Below the pieces are notes generated by a model. The model had not been told where the DNA came from. It saw only the letters and a list, made by a program, of their open reading frames with translations, and did not search any database. Shown piece after piece: positions 11,649-23,487 of a DNA stretch of 64,000 bases. This DNA is from Tetradesmus obliquus (Eukaryota; Chlorophyta; Chlorophyceae; Sphaeropleales; Scenedesmaceae). The stretch spans positions 1,178,001 through 1,242,000 of the forward strand of contig CP126202.1 of assembly GCA_030272155.1 (NCBI GenBank). Reading direction: 5' to 3'. How positions within the stretch are numbered: the stretch's first letter is position 1; each line of letters opens with the position of its first letter. A program made the translations under genes and the position numbers.

Positions 11649-13299
11649 CCAACACATCGCTGCAGGGCGCCGCTGTGCCGCAAGATGATTGTGGTGGAGG
11701 GCGTGTACGCCAACAGCGGCGACGTGGCCCCCCTGCAGCAGCTGTACAGCCTCAAGGAGGCGTACCGGTACCGGCTGTGTGTGGAGGAGAGCCATGCCTT
11801 TGGCGTGATGGGGGAGCGGGGGCGCGGCGCATGCGAGGCAGCAGGGCTGGCGCCGGGGCAGGTGCGGCCACAAAGCACAGAGAAACGCTGGTTTGCAGGG
11901 ATTGAGATGCCTGCTGCAATTTGTGTGCGTGCGCTTGTTGGGACGATGCATGCAAGGCAGCGACGGGCATGGCTCGCTTACGCCGTGGTCCCTGCTGCTG
12001 CTTCACTTGCAGGTGGAGGTCGTCGTTGCCTCCATGGGCACATCACTGGCTTCTGCAGGCGGCTTCTTGGTTGGTCATTATGAGATAAACGACCACCAGC
12101 GGCTGTGCCCTGCCAAAAAAACCCCACCCACAGCCTACGTTGCTTTTCTCCCGCTTCCTTCCTCTGCTGTTGCAATCCTACAGGTGGAGGTCGTCGTTGC
12201 TTCAATGGGGACATCACTGGCGTCTGTGGGCGGCTTCTGTGTGGGCCATCATGAGGTCTGCGACCACCAGCGGCTGTGCGGGCAGGGCTACTGCTTCTCA
12301 GCAAGCCTGCCGCCCTACCTGGCTACAGCAGCTACTGAGGCGCTCGCAATCCTTGAGGGCAGCAGAGGGCAGCAGCTTGCGGCGCAGGTGAGAGGGGCTC
12401 GAGGTGTGCTGCAGCTGGTACTTGGTTGCTGTGTGTTTGTTGGTGGTGTGCCGGGCAAGGCTACTGCTTTAGCTCTAGCCTGCCGCCCTACTTGGCCACA
12501 GCAGCTACTGAAGCTCTTGCAATCCTTGGCAGCACAGGGCAGCAGCTTGCGGCGCAGGTGAGCAGCATATAAAGCGCCACTATCATGCTGCTAGGTGAGA
12601 GGGGCTTGAGGTGGGCTGCAGCTGGCACCTAGCTAGCTGCTGTGTGTTTATTGGTGGTGTGATGGGCAGGGCTACTGCTTCTCTGCTAGCCTGCCCACTC
12701 CCTACCTGGCGAATGCGCAGAGCTGCCAGCTCTGTGCGTGCCAGCGCCGTCGTGCTGCACCAGCGACATGCCAGGCTGCTTTGCTTGACACAGCTACTTC
12801 GCTCAAACAGTTGCATGCTAATTGTAATCTGGCTAATAACAGTTGCTGACATCTTCCGGACCGCATACCGTCCTGCGCTGTTGGTTCTGTTCATCCTCGC
12901 CTGCAGGTGCGCCGCACTGCAGCAGCACTTCGGCAGCAGCTAGACGGCACCCCTGGCCTAACCTTCCCAGGGGCCCCCAGCAGCAGCAGCAGCAGCAAGG
13001 ACAGCAGCAGTGTGGACTCCCCAGTGCTGCACCTGCAGCTGACCCCCGTGCTAGCAGCAGCAGCAGGCAACCGCAAGGCAGCAGACATGCTGCTGCAGGG
13101 AGTGGCAGACCGGCTGCTGACAAAGCACGGCCTGCTGCTGGCTGTGCCGCGCTACAGTGCACTGGACCATGTGCTGCCGCCGCCCAGCCTGAAGCTGTAT
13201 GTGCATGCTGGCTTGTCGGCTGACAAGCTGCCTAAAGTAGTGGCAGCAATCAGGGAAGCAGCAAAGCACGTGCTGGGGCCGCTGGTGAAAGGCAACTAG
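7944..13299 (+). CDS. LCB1: serine palmitoyltransferase subunit 1 (LCB1/SPTLC1), 8 exons, about 568 aa
   Basis: This is the non-catalytic subunit of serine palmitoyltransferase, which with LCB2 joins serine and palmitoyl-CoA in the ER membrane to start sphingolipid synthesis. Exons I place: 7944-8321, 8632-8726, 9359-9458, 10220-10359, 11046-11246, 11666-11861, 12184-12387, 12907-13299. All junctions keep frame. Family landmarks are the membrane segment at about residues 93-109, [59 protein letters not shown] and [12 protein letters not shown]. The position that holds the PLP lysine in LCB2 reads [13 protein letters not shown] with no Lys, as expected for LCB1. The start ATG at 7944 has a good context; 7917 would add 9 residues. 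The N-terminus is longer than in plants and has an extra hydrophobic stretch at about residues 13-28. Most introns carry junction copies, listed separately. Confidence 0.94.
9163..9458 (+). repeat. LCB1 intron 2/exon 3: three 98-bp acceptor-type copies
   Basis: The exon start reading [17 protein letters not shown] follows a good acceptor at 9163, 9261 and 9359, exactly 98 bp apart and nearly identical. Only the third runs on into the full exon ([16 protein letters not shown]) and a donor. As 98 is not a multiple of three, using an earlier acceptor shifts the frame and hits a stop. Confidence 0.95.
9430..9600 (+). repeat. LCB1 exon 3 donor-type copies
   Basis: The exon 3 end (GGGCTGGGCAACGATGCAG, then ACGTGCAG and GT) is followed by two decayed copies near 9500 and 9555. 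The first copy has lost the GT; the second keeps it. Confidence 0.85.
9985..10240 (+). repeat. LCB1 exon 4 acceptor-type copies
   Basis: The exon start reading [10 protein letters not shown] occurs three times (about 9992, 10108 and the functional copy at 10220). The two upstream copies carry an extra A in GCTACAGG that puts the exon out of frame. Confidence 0.85.
10438..11110 (+). repeat. LCB1 exon 5: six acceptor-type copies with (CTG)n
   Basis: The exon start reading [20 protein letters not shown] follows an acceptor at 10438, 10567, 10686, 10808, 10930 and 11046. Spacing is 116-129 bp. Each unit holds the exon start, then CCGTTTATTTCTCATATGGT, then a (CTG)n run ending in CAG. Only the last copy continues into [11 protein letters not shown] and the rest of the exon. 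Confidence 0.95.
11300..11384 (+). repeat. LCB1 exon 5 donor-type copy
   Basis: A second copy of the exon 5 end ([20 protein letters not shown] region) with its GTGAG donor follows the functional donor at 11247. It carries a short insertion (AACGCG) near the donor. Confidence 0.9.
11538..11720 (+). repeat. LCB1 exon 6 acceptor-type copy with a stop codon
   Basis: An earlier copy of the exon 6 start ([19 protein letters not shown]) sits at about 11542-11605 and ends in an in-frame TAA. The functional copy begins at 11666. Both are preceded by (CTG)n. Confidence 0.92.
12013..12750 (+). repeat. LCB1 exon 7 copies on both sides
   Basis: An upstream acceptor-type copy at about 12013-12115 ([18 protein letters not shown], then decay) precedes the functional exon at 12184. 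Downstream, the exon end ([20 protein letters not shown]) is repeated at about 12460-12560 with a donor and again, more decayed, near 12665-12735. Confidence 0.9.
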
Positions 13300-13842
13300 C
13301 TAGTTGCCCCTTTATGGGAATGGTGTACTCAGCTGGACTCGGTTGTGCTGTGGGTGTTTGTGTTTATATTGTGTCGTGTGTAGTTCTGGGGCTGGATCTG
13401 TGTGCGGCTGGCCACCTGCAGCATACGCAGCTGCTGCCAGCAGTACTGGAATGGGCCCAGCCGGGCTGGTTGCTCGTGTGCTTGTTGGCTGCAGCGAGTC
13501 TTTGGTTTGACGATGGGCAATGGAATTGTTGCACACATGTGTGACGTGTGTGGCGTCCATACTGTGATCTTGGGGTGGTGGCTGCATTGGTAACGTGATG
13601 GCGGTGATGTGTGAAGACTATGATGATGTTGAGACAGCTGCGGTTGATCTACATCAGAGCAGATCCGCGGCCCCTGCAAAGCTGGAGTAGTAATAGGACG
13701 GGGCGGGTAAACTGCACTGGTCTCAGGGCGCATGCTTTGAGGTGTAGCCATGCTGATCCTTTACTCCTTGTGACGGCAGCATGCTGCGGAGCTCCAAAGG
13801 CAGCGCAGGTGCAGCTGGCTTAACAACCCAAAAGTACCACTG

Positions 13843-13847
13843 TGTAA
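13843..13847 (+). terminator. candidate LCB1 poly(A) signal TGTAA
   Basis: First TGTAA after the LCB1 stop, 544 bp downstream. UGUAA is the usual signal in chlorophycean algae. It lies back to back with the candidate signal of the convergent gene at 13934-13938. Confidence 0.35.
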
Positions 13848-13933
13848 ACAGCGTGATGACATACACTTGTAGGTAGTAGGGTTGCATGCAAGCAGGCTAT
13901 AAGACTTCACCTCTGTTAGCCAATAAGCGCATA

Positions 13934-13938
13934 TTACA
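13934..13938 (-). terminator. candidate poly(A) signal of the convergent membrane-protein gene
   Basis: TTACA on the + strand is TGTAA on the - strand, about 910 bp after the stop at 14851. I saw no closer candidate. Confidence 0.3.
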
Positions 13939-14850
13939 GGCGGTACAACACTCAGTGACTGCCATCGCTGGCAGTTCATTACATCTTCTGCGTAAGAACT
14001 TCTGCGCACAGCAACTCACTGCCCAGCAGGGGTGCCCCAGCCAAGGGAGCAGCACATGCTACAACCTGTGCTGCTGCGCACCTTTGCGAGCAGCAGTGAA
14101 CCAAAGCCAGCAAAACTCTGCTACACCATGGTGCCCAGCAGGGTACCTGCTAAGCTGCGCGTCAGCAGCTGGGGGGAAAAACCTGCGAACACAACAATTT
14201 GTAAACCAGCCGAACAGCATATGCTTCTGGAGTGACAGCTGCATGCAGCATGAACATATGATACACTAGCGATCCATGCAAGACATCCAGGTTCCAAGGC
14301 AACCAGCACATGCTGTGTGCATCTTGCAGAGTCTGCACCTCAGGTAAGTCAGGTAGCGGCTGTGCTGGTGATTTCATCCAAGTCGAAAGCTACCGAAGCA
14401 GCCCCGCAGAACTATGCTGCAGCTGGTGCTTGTAGGGTTGTGCTGGTCATGCTTTGCAAACTGTGCTGCATGAAAGGTTGGACAGCTGCACTCTCTGAAC
14501 AAGACTGCAACATGGGGCAGTCACCTTCGTGCCATGACATGCCGGCAACAGCGAAGATCGTATGTACCAGCTGGCGGCATTGCACCCTGCTTCCTGCCCA
14601 CAAACACCAGATTCTGTTAATGCAAGTGCACTGTTACTAGCAGTACTGTAAAGTAGTACGTCACAGTACGCCATGGTCTGGCACATGATTCGGACAGCCC
14701 AGACATCACGCAATGACACACTGAGCTTGAACCAGTGCTATTGTTGATGCACACAGCGTGATCAGAGCATGACATCTGGGTCCGGCCAACAGAGAAATAG
14801 GCTGTAAGCATGTGAACTGCATCAACTGACAACCATAAAACAATTGCTGG

Positions 14851-17800
14851 TCAGGTCCCTGCCCACGTCATGCTCCCTCCCGAAACATTTGATAGTTTCA
14901 AGTCCAGCACATACACACCATCGCTTGGCTGCAATAGCGTGATGTTGCAGCCATCGCTGCTGCTTGTGTTGAATGCCGGAGACGTAAACACAGCAACACC
15001 GTATGCATTTGTTCTTGCTGTGGTGTTGAGCAGCGGTGCGCCTACTTCATTCATACCACTTTGCCCCTGAATGATGCCGTACCAGACAACTGTCACTGCA
15101 AGGCCCTCCCTAGCCGTTTCGTTGGTGTAAGCATTCACTAGGCTGATGCTAGCTGTGCAGGCAACCGCATCATGGTCCGACTGCTTGCTGCCTGCTTTAA
15201 CGACGATGCTGCTTTCCATGAGAGCTGTTGGATTGGGGATGCTGCTGCTGGGGATGCTGCTGTTGTCGCTGCTGCTGTTTGTGCTGCTGCTGTTGCTTGC
15301 AGCTGCAGGTGGCACCTCCGTAAGGGCTTCTGGGGCTGGTGAAGGCTTGTTGCAGAGCATCCGCCGCCCCATGCGGTCCATCACCTGCTGCTGCTGCGGC
15401 GGCGGCGGCGGCAGCTGCGATGCCCTACTGCTGCTGTTTCTGTCTCTGCTGATGGTGCCTGGTGTGACTGATGCATTGGAAACTGTGATGCTAGCTACCT
15501 TCAGCACCATCAGTACTGCAGGGCACTGGTTATCCGGCAGCGCTGTTACTACTGCATCCTTTTCATACGCGAAGCGGCCTTCACCTGGGCAGATAGGACG
15601 CTCGTCAAATAATGGCAGCTCCAGTGTGATGTTGCTCCAGCAGTCCGGCTGATTGCCACACCTGCCCAGGCACATGCCCACGCCACGCGCGTAGAACGGC
15701 TCCTTGACCACTGCCATGATCACACAGGCAGTGAAGAGTGCAACGTTCAGGATGGTGCTGACGTGCACCAGGGTGTTCCCAAAGCTGAACCTGCTCCGGA
15801 ACAGGCGCCTGCAGAACGGGTTGAAGCAGCTGTACAGCGGCACCCCTAGCTCTGACAGCAGGCACAGCAGCATCACGACAGACTCATACGGCCCAGGTGG
15901 GGCTGCTGGCCGTACTGCTGCATTTGGTGCGAACACTGTGGGTGCCTTCTCTAGCCTCTTGTCTGCTGCACTGCCTGCTCCTCCCGCGTTGTCCCTTGGT
16001 GGCACTGTGTCTTCCTTCTCTTCTTTGTGGCTCTGGTGTGCAACAGACTCAGAGGTTGTAGCTGCATTGCCGACAAGGCCCTTGTTGGCTGCAACCGCTG
16101 TTGGTGCATCTTGTGCTGATGCTGGAGCGGGGTTTGCTGCGCCAGCTGCTGGTGCTGCATGCTGCACAACGTTCAGCCTCGACAGCCGTTCCTGCAGGGA
16201 ATCTGAAAAGCCAAGTGTAATGCGACGGATGCATCCGCGCAGGCGTGCAGTTTCACCTGGGGTGCTGCAGCACGCAGCAGCGCCCTCGAATGCCACGGCT
16301 TCTGCAGCTGCTGCCATAGCCCTGGAACTCTGCCCATGTGGCTGGTGTGCAGGCAAGCGGCTTTCTCTGTCTAGTTCTTTGTTTGCTTGCCATACTGCTG
16401 CGGCCGCAAAGGACGAACAGCGGCAGCAGCATCCAAAGAAGCAGCCGCAGCGCCAAAGCAGTGCCCATATGGCTAGCAGCAGCAGCTCCACCAGGACAAT
16501 GGCTGGACAAATCAGCGCAGCAACAATGTGCCATGGATGCTCAGCTGCTGGGATCTGCTCCGTGCACAGCAGTATTGCCCAAGCTGCGTACGCCTGCACC
16601 ATCCCTGAAATCGCCACTAGCAGGACGCCGTTGCTGCAGGAAATTGTAGCGAAAGTGACCGCCACCACTGCCACACAGGAGATGAGCAGACAGACAGGCG
16701 CCAGCAGGCTGCGTACCCAATCTGTGGCTGCAGGGCACTGCACCCCCTGCACAACAGCTGGCAGGCTGCTGTGGCTGCCGACCAGCTGTGACCGTTTGCG
16801 CAGGTAGCCGCTGCTGCCCTCTTCTACCTCAAGGGCCCCTGCTGTCGGCTGCCATTTGATGCATACCTGCAGGAAGGAGACGGCAAAGGAAGCCAGGTTC
16901 GAATGGCACACACGAAACACTGCAGTGTCTGCAGTGTCACAGCAGCTTGCACAATGCATGCATCTGCTACTCATCTGCACACGTGCAAGCAAGGCAGCAA
17001 GGCAACATGACAGTCCCGTCTGCAGCTGCCACTGCCTGAGGAACGCGCGGCTGCCATGCGCGCACACACACAGCATGTTTGCCCCTCAAACCTGCAAACT
17101 TTTCTGTACCTGCTCCGCTGTCACTTCTTTTCTCTCCGCTTTTGGCAACTGCTTTTGCCACCGCTGCATCATCAGCAGTGTGGCCAGGATGGCTGCAATG
17201 CTGTGCAGCTCTTGCTCTGAGAGGTTGTACAGATCTGCGCAGACCAGCTCGCTCGGCGGCCGGCGTTTCGCAGTCACTGTGCCGTCATCGGCCGCCCTGA
17301 TGGTTAGAGAGCCGCCATCGGCAGCTTCTGCCGGCTCTGGGTCCCCCAGGATCTCGAAGAAGCCTGCCTGGTGCTGCTTGTAGTCTCGAAACACCGCTTT
17401 GTTGTTGTGCATGCGCAGCAAGTCAATGCCCAGCAGCGCCATGTGGCTGTAGGCCAGCCATAGGCTGCAGTAGAAGCTGCCAGAGGGCCCTGCACATTGC
17501 ACACACAAGCAGCCATGTTACACAGGCAATGGTTGGGACATAACAGCGTCTTATCAAACTGAGAGCAATGTATGCTTTTGTAGAGGACTATATAATGAAC
17601 AGCATGGCACACATGCTGCATCTTACGCATTTGGTGGCCCCACCTCACTCAGTTGATCAGCTTGACGGTGCCTCTGAGTTTTGCCAACCCATCGTTTCCG
17701 TCTGTCTGTTGTGAACACGATGTACAGATACAATAAGTGCAGCAGGCTAAGGAAGGGTGTCATACAATGGCAGGCCTATATGTTACCTTCAAATGCAGCC

Positions 17801-18180
17801 TTGAAAACGTCATATTCTTCCTGCTTGCATTTGTACAGCTCCTTCACCCAGTACCAAATAGTCTCAAGCGCCTCAGCCCTTGGCTGAGGCTGTGCGTAGT
17901 CTGGCGTGCAGCGGCAAATGTAGCGTTCCACTGCCATGTTCAAGCCTTGGTTGTCGAAATTTATGCGCTGCATGCACTTGATTAAATCACCCGCAGCAAT
18001 CTCAGCACTGCCTGCTGCGCAGATCATGGTGAGGTTCAGCGTTGATAGGCCGCTGACAGCTGCCTTGAAGTGTAATGAAAACTCTGCCATGAAGCGCTGT
18101 GCGGCAGTGTACATCTCGCGTGTTGAGTAGCTGGCAATGCTCAACTTCTCAGGAATGGCCTTGTCGATTATGACACTGCA

Positions 18181-18221
<41 letters not shown>

Positions 18222-19826
18222 CAGCAGCAGCAGGATCAGCGGCGGCAGCAGTACAGAGGTCAAAACCAGGCAACACACATCAGTGCTGTGTGACAGAACA
18301 CTCATGCAGTGCGCTGGGTACGGGAGACCCTGTCTTCCATGAGCCTCTTGTTGGCTCCTCCTTTGGGGCCACACCCCTTGGCTGCGTGGAGTATGTGACG
18401 TAACAAGCACAATTTTCAGCTGCAGCAGATGTCAACTTGCACCTGCTGCGTGGCACGGCACCTAGGTTTGGCATACCAACGCCCAATTGCAATGTGCGAG
18501 TGCACAAAAGCCGGCCTCAGGACGGCTGCCAGCAGTGCACTGCAGCACTCAATAATGGTGTTGGTGACAGGCTTGTCCTAAGCAGAATCACACCTGCCAG
18601 TGAAGTCATACACATTGCCGTCCTGTGCAAATAGCCAGTAGGCGTATCCACTGCAGCTGTCAGGCGGGAAACCCGCTGCAAGCCATGGCCAATGCCAGAT
18701 GCTTTTGACCCAGGGCTGTCTGGCTTCTGGCACGCGGTCTAGGACTCCAGTTGGCCTGACAGCAATGCCCCTGGAAACATACGCAAGAAACTGCCCCCAT
18801 ATCCTGGCGTCGTCGAGGGCAGCAATGGCCAGGAAACAATTGAAGTACACCCAAGAGGACTGCCAGGCCTCTGCTGCAAAGTAGTGGCCCCCGTTAGGCT
18901 GCTTCAACACAGGTTGCATGTCCACCTCTAGGGGGTATGCAGGCTCATGTGTGAGGGCTTCGCAGCACCTGCAGAGTACCACAGCAGTGACAGCCATTGG
19001 TGGCTACTGCAGGCAAAGCAGCACGCCTGCGCGCTGCTGCCGCGTGCGTGTTAGTGACTGCACTGGCAGAACAAGTGTTGCAGACAGCGTGAAAGCTGGC
19101 TGCTCACATACACAGCACAACAACTGTCAGCCAGAATGTAAAAGTGCAAATTGGTTACCGTACTTGTCTAAGGCAGCTACAAGGGTGTCAGCTCGGCCTC
19201 CCGCAGTTCCCACAACCGGACCGCTGGCATGCTCCAGCAAAGCAGCATGCCTGGCAATGTGTGTTCACAGTGCCAACAGTGTGTTCAAAATGGTATGTCA
19301 TCGTGTTGACGACAGTTCAAATAGAAACACATCAACTCAACGTAGAAATCAGGTGAAGGCCTGCCACAGGCCTGTTGCATGCGGCATGTCACCATGCTCA
19401 CCTGGTGAAGAAGAACAGCAGCTCATACACAGCCTTGGTGGCATCCATCTGCGTAGCATTGGCTATCAGCTCCTTTAAAGCACCCCCCAGGTAGCTCGTA
19501 GCAAATCCAAAGATGGCCACATAGAACACATTGCTTGCTGAGTAGAGGCTGCCGTTGTGCAAGCTGCTGGTGTACAGGTGTGCCAGCGAGAAGGTGGCTG
19601 GTATGAAGCCCAGAACCCCCCTGATGACAGCGTTGTGCTTGCGCACCAGGCGCTGCATATACTGCGTTGCTGGCATGTCCAGGCTGAGAGCGTCCTGTGC
19701 AGCAATGACTCCAACAGCACCATAGCTCATGAGTAGGCACACCAGCAGCGTGTAACAGATGGACACTGCCATCTGAAACTTCGAGGTTGGGGACTCTGGC
19801 AGCTGGTTGCCATCATAAATGGCCAT
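14851..19826 (-). CDS. large multi-pass membrane protein of unknown family, about 1,230 aa
   Basis: I do not recognise this family. Exons in sense order: 19826-19402, 19250-19159, about 18968-18594, 18175-17787, 17489-17092, 16866-14851. All junctions keep frame except the 2/3 junction, where my acceptor leaves a one-base mismatch, so the true edge or a small extra exon is unresolved. The ATG at 19826 starts MAIYDGNQLPESPTSKF. Exon 1 has about three hydrophobic segments (one is YTLLVCLLMSYGAVGVIAA). A long, mostly soluble middle follows (KSIWHWPWLAAGFPPDSCSG; LETIWYWVKELYKCKQEEYD). The last exon has about five more segments, a polar Ala/Ser-rich loop, then a Cys-containing tail (GMCLGRCGNQPDCW) with many N-x-S/T sites and a Pro/Gln run. 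This suggests a plasma- or endo-membrane protein with a glycosylated C-terminal domain. It converges with LCB1. Confidence 0.72.
18181..18215 (+). repeat. (GCA)n run at the acceptor of the membrane-protein gene's exon 4
   Basis: On the sense (-) strand this is a (TGC)n run directly upstream of the acceptor at 18176, the same arrangement as in the other genes. Confidence 0.85.
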
Positions 19827-22147
19827 GGTTGACTCAATAAGCTGGTGTTGCTATGCTTCAGAGCTGACAGGGGCAACTTCCTTCAGCAGCAGAGCAGCCC
19901 TGGAAGCAGCAGCAGCAGCAGCAGCAGCAGGAGCAGCAGGAGTTAGTAAGTGGTGCCTGTGCTGGTAGTCAACAGAGGGTTTAAAACTGTTATGATCAGG
20001 ACAAGGAGCAGACATACCCCTCAGAGCAAGTCCCTGGCACCTGGGTACGGCGGTGCTGCTGCTGCCTGGCCAAGTGACCGGGGCCTAGCTAGTGGGTGCA
20101 CGAAGTGACAGGGCCACCGTGGCTCTGGAGGTTAGGCCTGAAGGTGTCTCGCGTCAATCGGCTGCTGCTTAGTAAATAACTCAATCATCTTGGCTACTGT
20201 CGGCCACCCGGCGCACTCGGTTCAACGTTGTGTGGCAAATGATTGTCACCAGTCGGAACGTGCACTACAGCGGGTGGTGCACGCAGTTTGCCTCACCTGT
20301 CCACGAATATCATTTTTTGCTGTAATGTCAATGCAAAGCTTCTTCACTGTCCCGGGATTCGTCCTTGCAGGTGGCTTACCCCATGTCGGAGTTTCGTGAT
20401 GGCACGTCTGCAGCAAGGCAAGAGCGCACGCCGTGACCACTAAGCTCATGCGTGATCACTGACATCATGTAACCAAACGTTTTTCTCCGGTAATATGCGA
20501 GATGCTTGAATGGATAGGGTGTTCCCTGCCTCAAGCTGCCCCACATGCTGCACACTCACCTAAACACAGTTTGCGCGGTACTCGGCATGCGTACGTGAGT
20601 AGTTCATGGTGTGTCAACTTCCAGTGCAGCGGCAAACATCCTGCAGCACATTGCCGCAGATCCACCGGGGGTGCCCAGGGTTTTAAGCAGGGCCCTGCAG
20701 AGCCTCTGCCTTACCTGAGGTAAGGCTCGTTAAATGTCAACATTGAGACTGGCCATGACGTGGACTGGCAGTGCTTTGTTGCGTGCAGCCACACGCACAT
20801 CAAAAACAGCTTTGCACAGCACGCATTTCTTGATGTGCAATACATGATCACAGTTCACCTGCAGTGCCTCAAGCAGCGTTGTGCGTGATGCTGCTGTCAT
20901 GTGTGCAGTTTCAAGGACGCAGCATTGCATGCGCGCTGCATGCTGCTCTTCTGCAGGCAGGCTGCAAATCAAGGTGCGCAGCTGTGCATGCCCAGCATAC
21001 TTCGGTATCCTGGCTTTGTATAGAATTCGTCATCTTACATCATGTGTACTATGGCCTACTATGTTGGTAACCCATAGGCTGCTCATTTGCACCAGAAGAC
21101 CATCTTTGGGACTTGACCCGGTCAACTTGGGCCAAAGGCTTCCAACCGCTATGTGACATAGATGAGCACAATCTGCAGTTTACATGACGCAAGCATCGCC
21201 TATTTGCAGCAGCTACAATGACAGTCTCAATGATGATCAATTGTAGATGATGCACAGATGCTGCGCGCACACTCACAGCATACACAGCCAGTACGTATGT
21301 GCAATACGTCGCCCACTGCACAACTTGTGTACTTAAAGTGCGCGCGGTTGCATGCACCCAGCAGCACCTCACACTAGGCCTGGCCAGCTGCACCACATGC
21401 CCTGCTCAGGCAAACACCATGCAAATCAAACAAGCGTAATTGAACACGCCTTTTGGGGCAAAGCCGTGGCGGCTGAAGATGATGCTCTTCACAGCCGATA
21501 TTCAAGCGATCACGCTTGGTGATGGTCACCAGTGGCAGCACAACAGAGGAAAAACAACTTGCCATGCAGCGCCATCTAAGGCCTGCTGTGCAGCAGCGGG
21601 CATGCATGCCACGCGTGCATAGCAGCATGAGCCTTTGAGGCTGCTGCCTGCATACCAATCAACTGGCTGCTGCCTCCTGCTGCATGCCACGCCTGACTGC
21701 TCGGCCCCACTCCACAACTACTGGTCCTACAAACCTTGCCGCCATGAAGGTCGGGCCTGTGCTGATGCTGCAACCGGCTGTGTGCCGTGACTTTTCCAAC
21801 ATGCCGCTCAGCTGATAAGCTGGCTGACACCACAAGCGTGAGCCTGCAGGCAAGCCGTGCCAAGCTGATGGATGCACGCAGACAACCAGCTGCCTTACTG
21901 GATCTGCCTATGCTCAACAGGCAGCTGAGAGGTGCAAGGCGCCGCTTTCACCTTCACTGTGCTGCGGCTCCTGCTGGCGCAACAGCAGCGGCCAGTCGTA
22001 CGTCACTGCTGCTTGCTGCTGGGCTGCTGCTTCCTGCAGACTGCGGGGCTGTCGATAAGCTGCCAGCAGCTGCTGCTGCTGCTGCTGTTGCTGCAAGGTC
22101 ACAGCCCCAGCAAGCTCAACTTGTGCTGCTACTGCTGCATGACCCAA
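19827..22147. other. intergenic DNA, no gene seen
   Basis: About 2.3 kb between the membrane-protein start and the NDUFA12 stop (both - strand). It should hold the upstream gene's 3' UTR and the downstream gene's promoter. TTACA at 21180-21184 is a possible NDUFA12 poly(A) signal, though far from the stop. A (GCA)n run lies at about 19908-19930. Open frames here look random. Confidence 0.5.
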
Positions 22148-22441
22148 TCAGGCCTTGGGTGGCTGCCATGCCTCGTACCTGCAGGAGTACAGCAGCACAC
22201 AGGGATGAAGAATGGCAGCAGACACATAATGTCACACCGTACCAATGCACATGCTGTACCGGTAATAATGCACAGAACACAGGGGAACTCGGTGCAAAGC
22301 AGGCCCAAGCACAGTGCATACAGTGCATACAATGGCTGCCAGTCGTCGGGGCCAGCTGTACTTCTAGGCCTGAACCACACTGCTGCTGCTGCTGCCGCTT
22401 GCTGACACGCTCGGGTTTTGATGTCGCTGCAGCCGTGTTTG

Positions 22442-22473
<32 letters not shown>

Positions 22474-22737
22474 TCTGGATTAGCATTCGAGGAGCCCAGC
22501 GCTGCAGCTGCTGCTGCGGCGGCTGCTGTGTTCTGCTGCATGTTCTGACAGAACCGGCACCACTTTCCACTCACTTGACCCAGCTGCGCCTCTCCGGGTT
22601 GATCCATGCGCCCTTGGGCTGGTACGCTGCCAGCGTGCCAGTCTTTGTCACACCAGCATCGATGGCGTACACGGGCCGCTTGAAGTCGTGCTGCGTGGGC
22701 GCAAAGTCGTTGATGTAGTTCAGCCTGCAGAGTTGAT

Positions 22738-22770
<33 letters not shown>

Positions 22771-23487
22771 GAGGCCGCAGTCATGCATTGCAAAGGCAGG
22801 GGCAACGTCATATATGTAGCTCAGTTCAACTACACCTTCATCACCACTGCTACTTCAGGTCATTTGGGCGCGAGTGCTGTTGCCTGCAGGTGCTAGTGCT
22901 CTGCAAGATCACACTATATGTACCAGCTGTGCGTCGCTCTGCTATCTGTGCACATGCCATGCACGCAGGGCCCTGTGCTGTGCCTGCGAGTTGTTACCAC
23001 AGGCTGTGCCTATGCAGTTGCTGCTGAGGCACTGCTGCTTTAGCGTCAGCAGCTAAACGTGATTGCCATTGTCAAGATGCCGACAGCACCATGCAGTGAA
23101 TTGCTGCTGCTGGTGCTGAGAATGTCGAGGCATCTGCGGGCGTAGCTGCTCTGGTGCAGCAGAATATCCTGAAGCTGCACCTGCTCAACATGCTACTGCT
23201 GTCTTATGCTGTGCAGCTCACCAGCCGTGCCATTCTGGTGGGATGCCAGAGGGGTTGTAGTCTGTGAGGTCCTTGTACACCACCCAGCGCTTGCGGTTGT
23301 AGGTCGTGGTGTTGTCCTCGTAATACTTGTTTCCGTGGAGGTCCTCGCCGATTAGGTTGCCTGTGGGGCCCTTCTCAAAGATGGTCACAAACAGGTTGCC
23401 ATCTGCTGCTATCTTGAGCCAGTCTAGTGGCTTGCGGAAGCCAGCGACTTCGCCCATTTTGCTGAACCATTGCTTTACTGAAGTCAT
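22148..23487 (-). CDS. NDUFA12: mitochondrial complex I subunit NDUFA12 (B17.2), 3 exons, 148 aa
   Basis: This is an accessory subunit of the peripheral arm of NADH:ubiquinone oxidoreductase in the inner mitochondrial membrane. Exons in sense order: 23487-23222, 22724-22575, 22178-22148. They total 447 nt and join in frame to give 148 aa, a normal family length. The diagnostic stretch is GNKYYEDNTTTYNRKRWVVY followed by PSGIPPEWHGW. It continues over the intron into LNYINDFAPTQHDF and GAWINPERRSWVK. The last exon is only 31 nt (YEAWQPPKA and stop); without it the frame stops at a TGA inside the GTGAGT donor, so it is easily missed. It matches the family's W-x-P ending. The gene is divergent from D-lactate dehydrogenase, which is also mitochondrial. 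Intron 2 holds CAG/CTG-rich DNA but no clear exon copies. Confidence 0.95.

Noticed and set aside
15704..16807. 367-aa open frame on the + strand
   Set aside because: It is the antisense shadow of the last exon of the membrane-protein gene, whose - strand frame continues a spliced chain with matched phases.
22400..22574. NDUFA12 ending at the TGA at the exon 2 edge (WVK then stop)
   Set aside because: The TGA lies inside a perfect GTGAGT donor and a 31-nt exon supplies the conserved family ending in frame.
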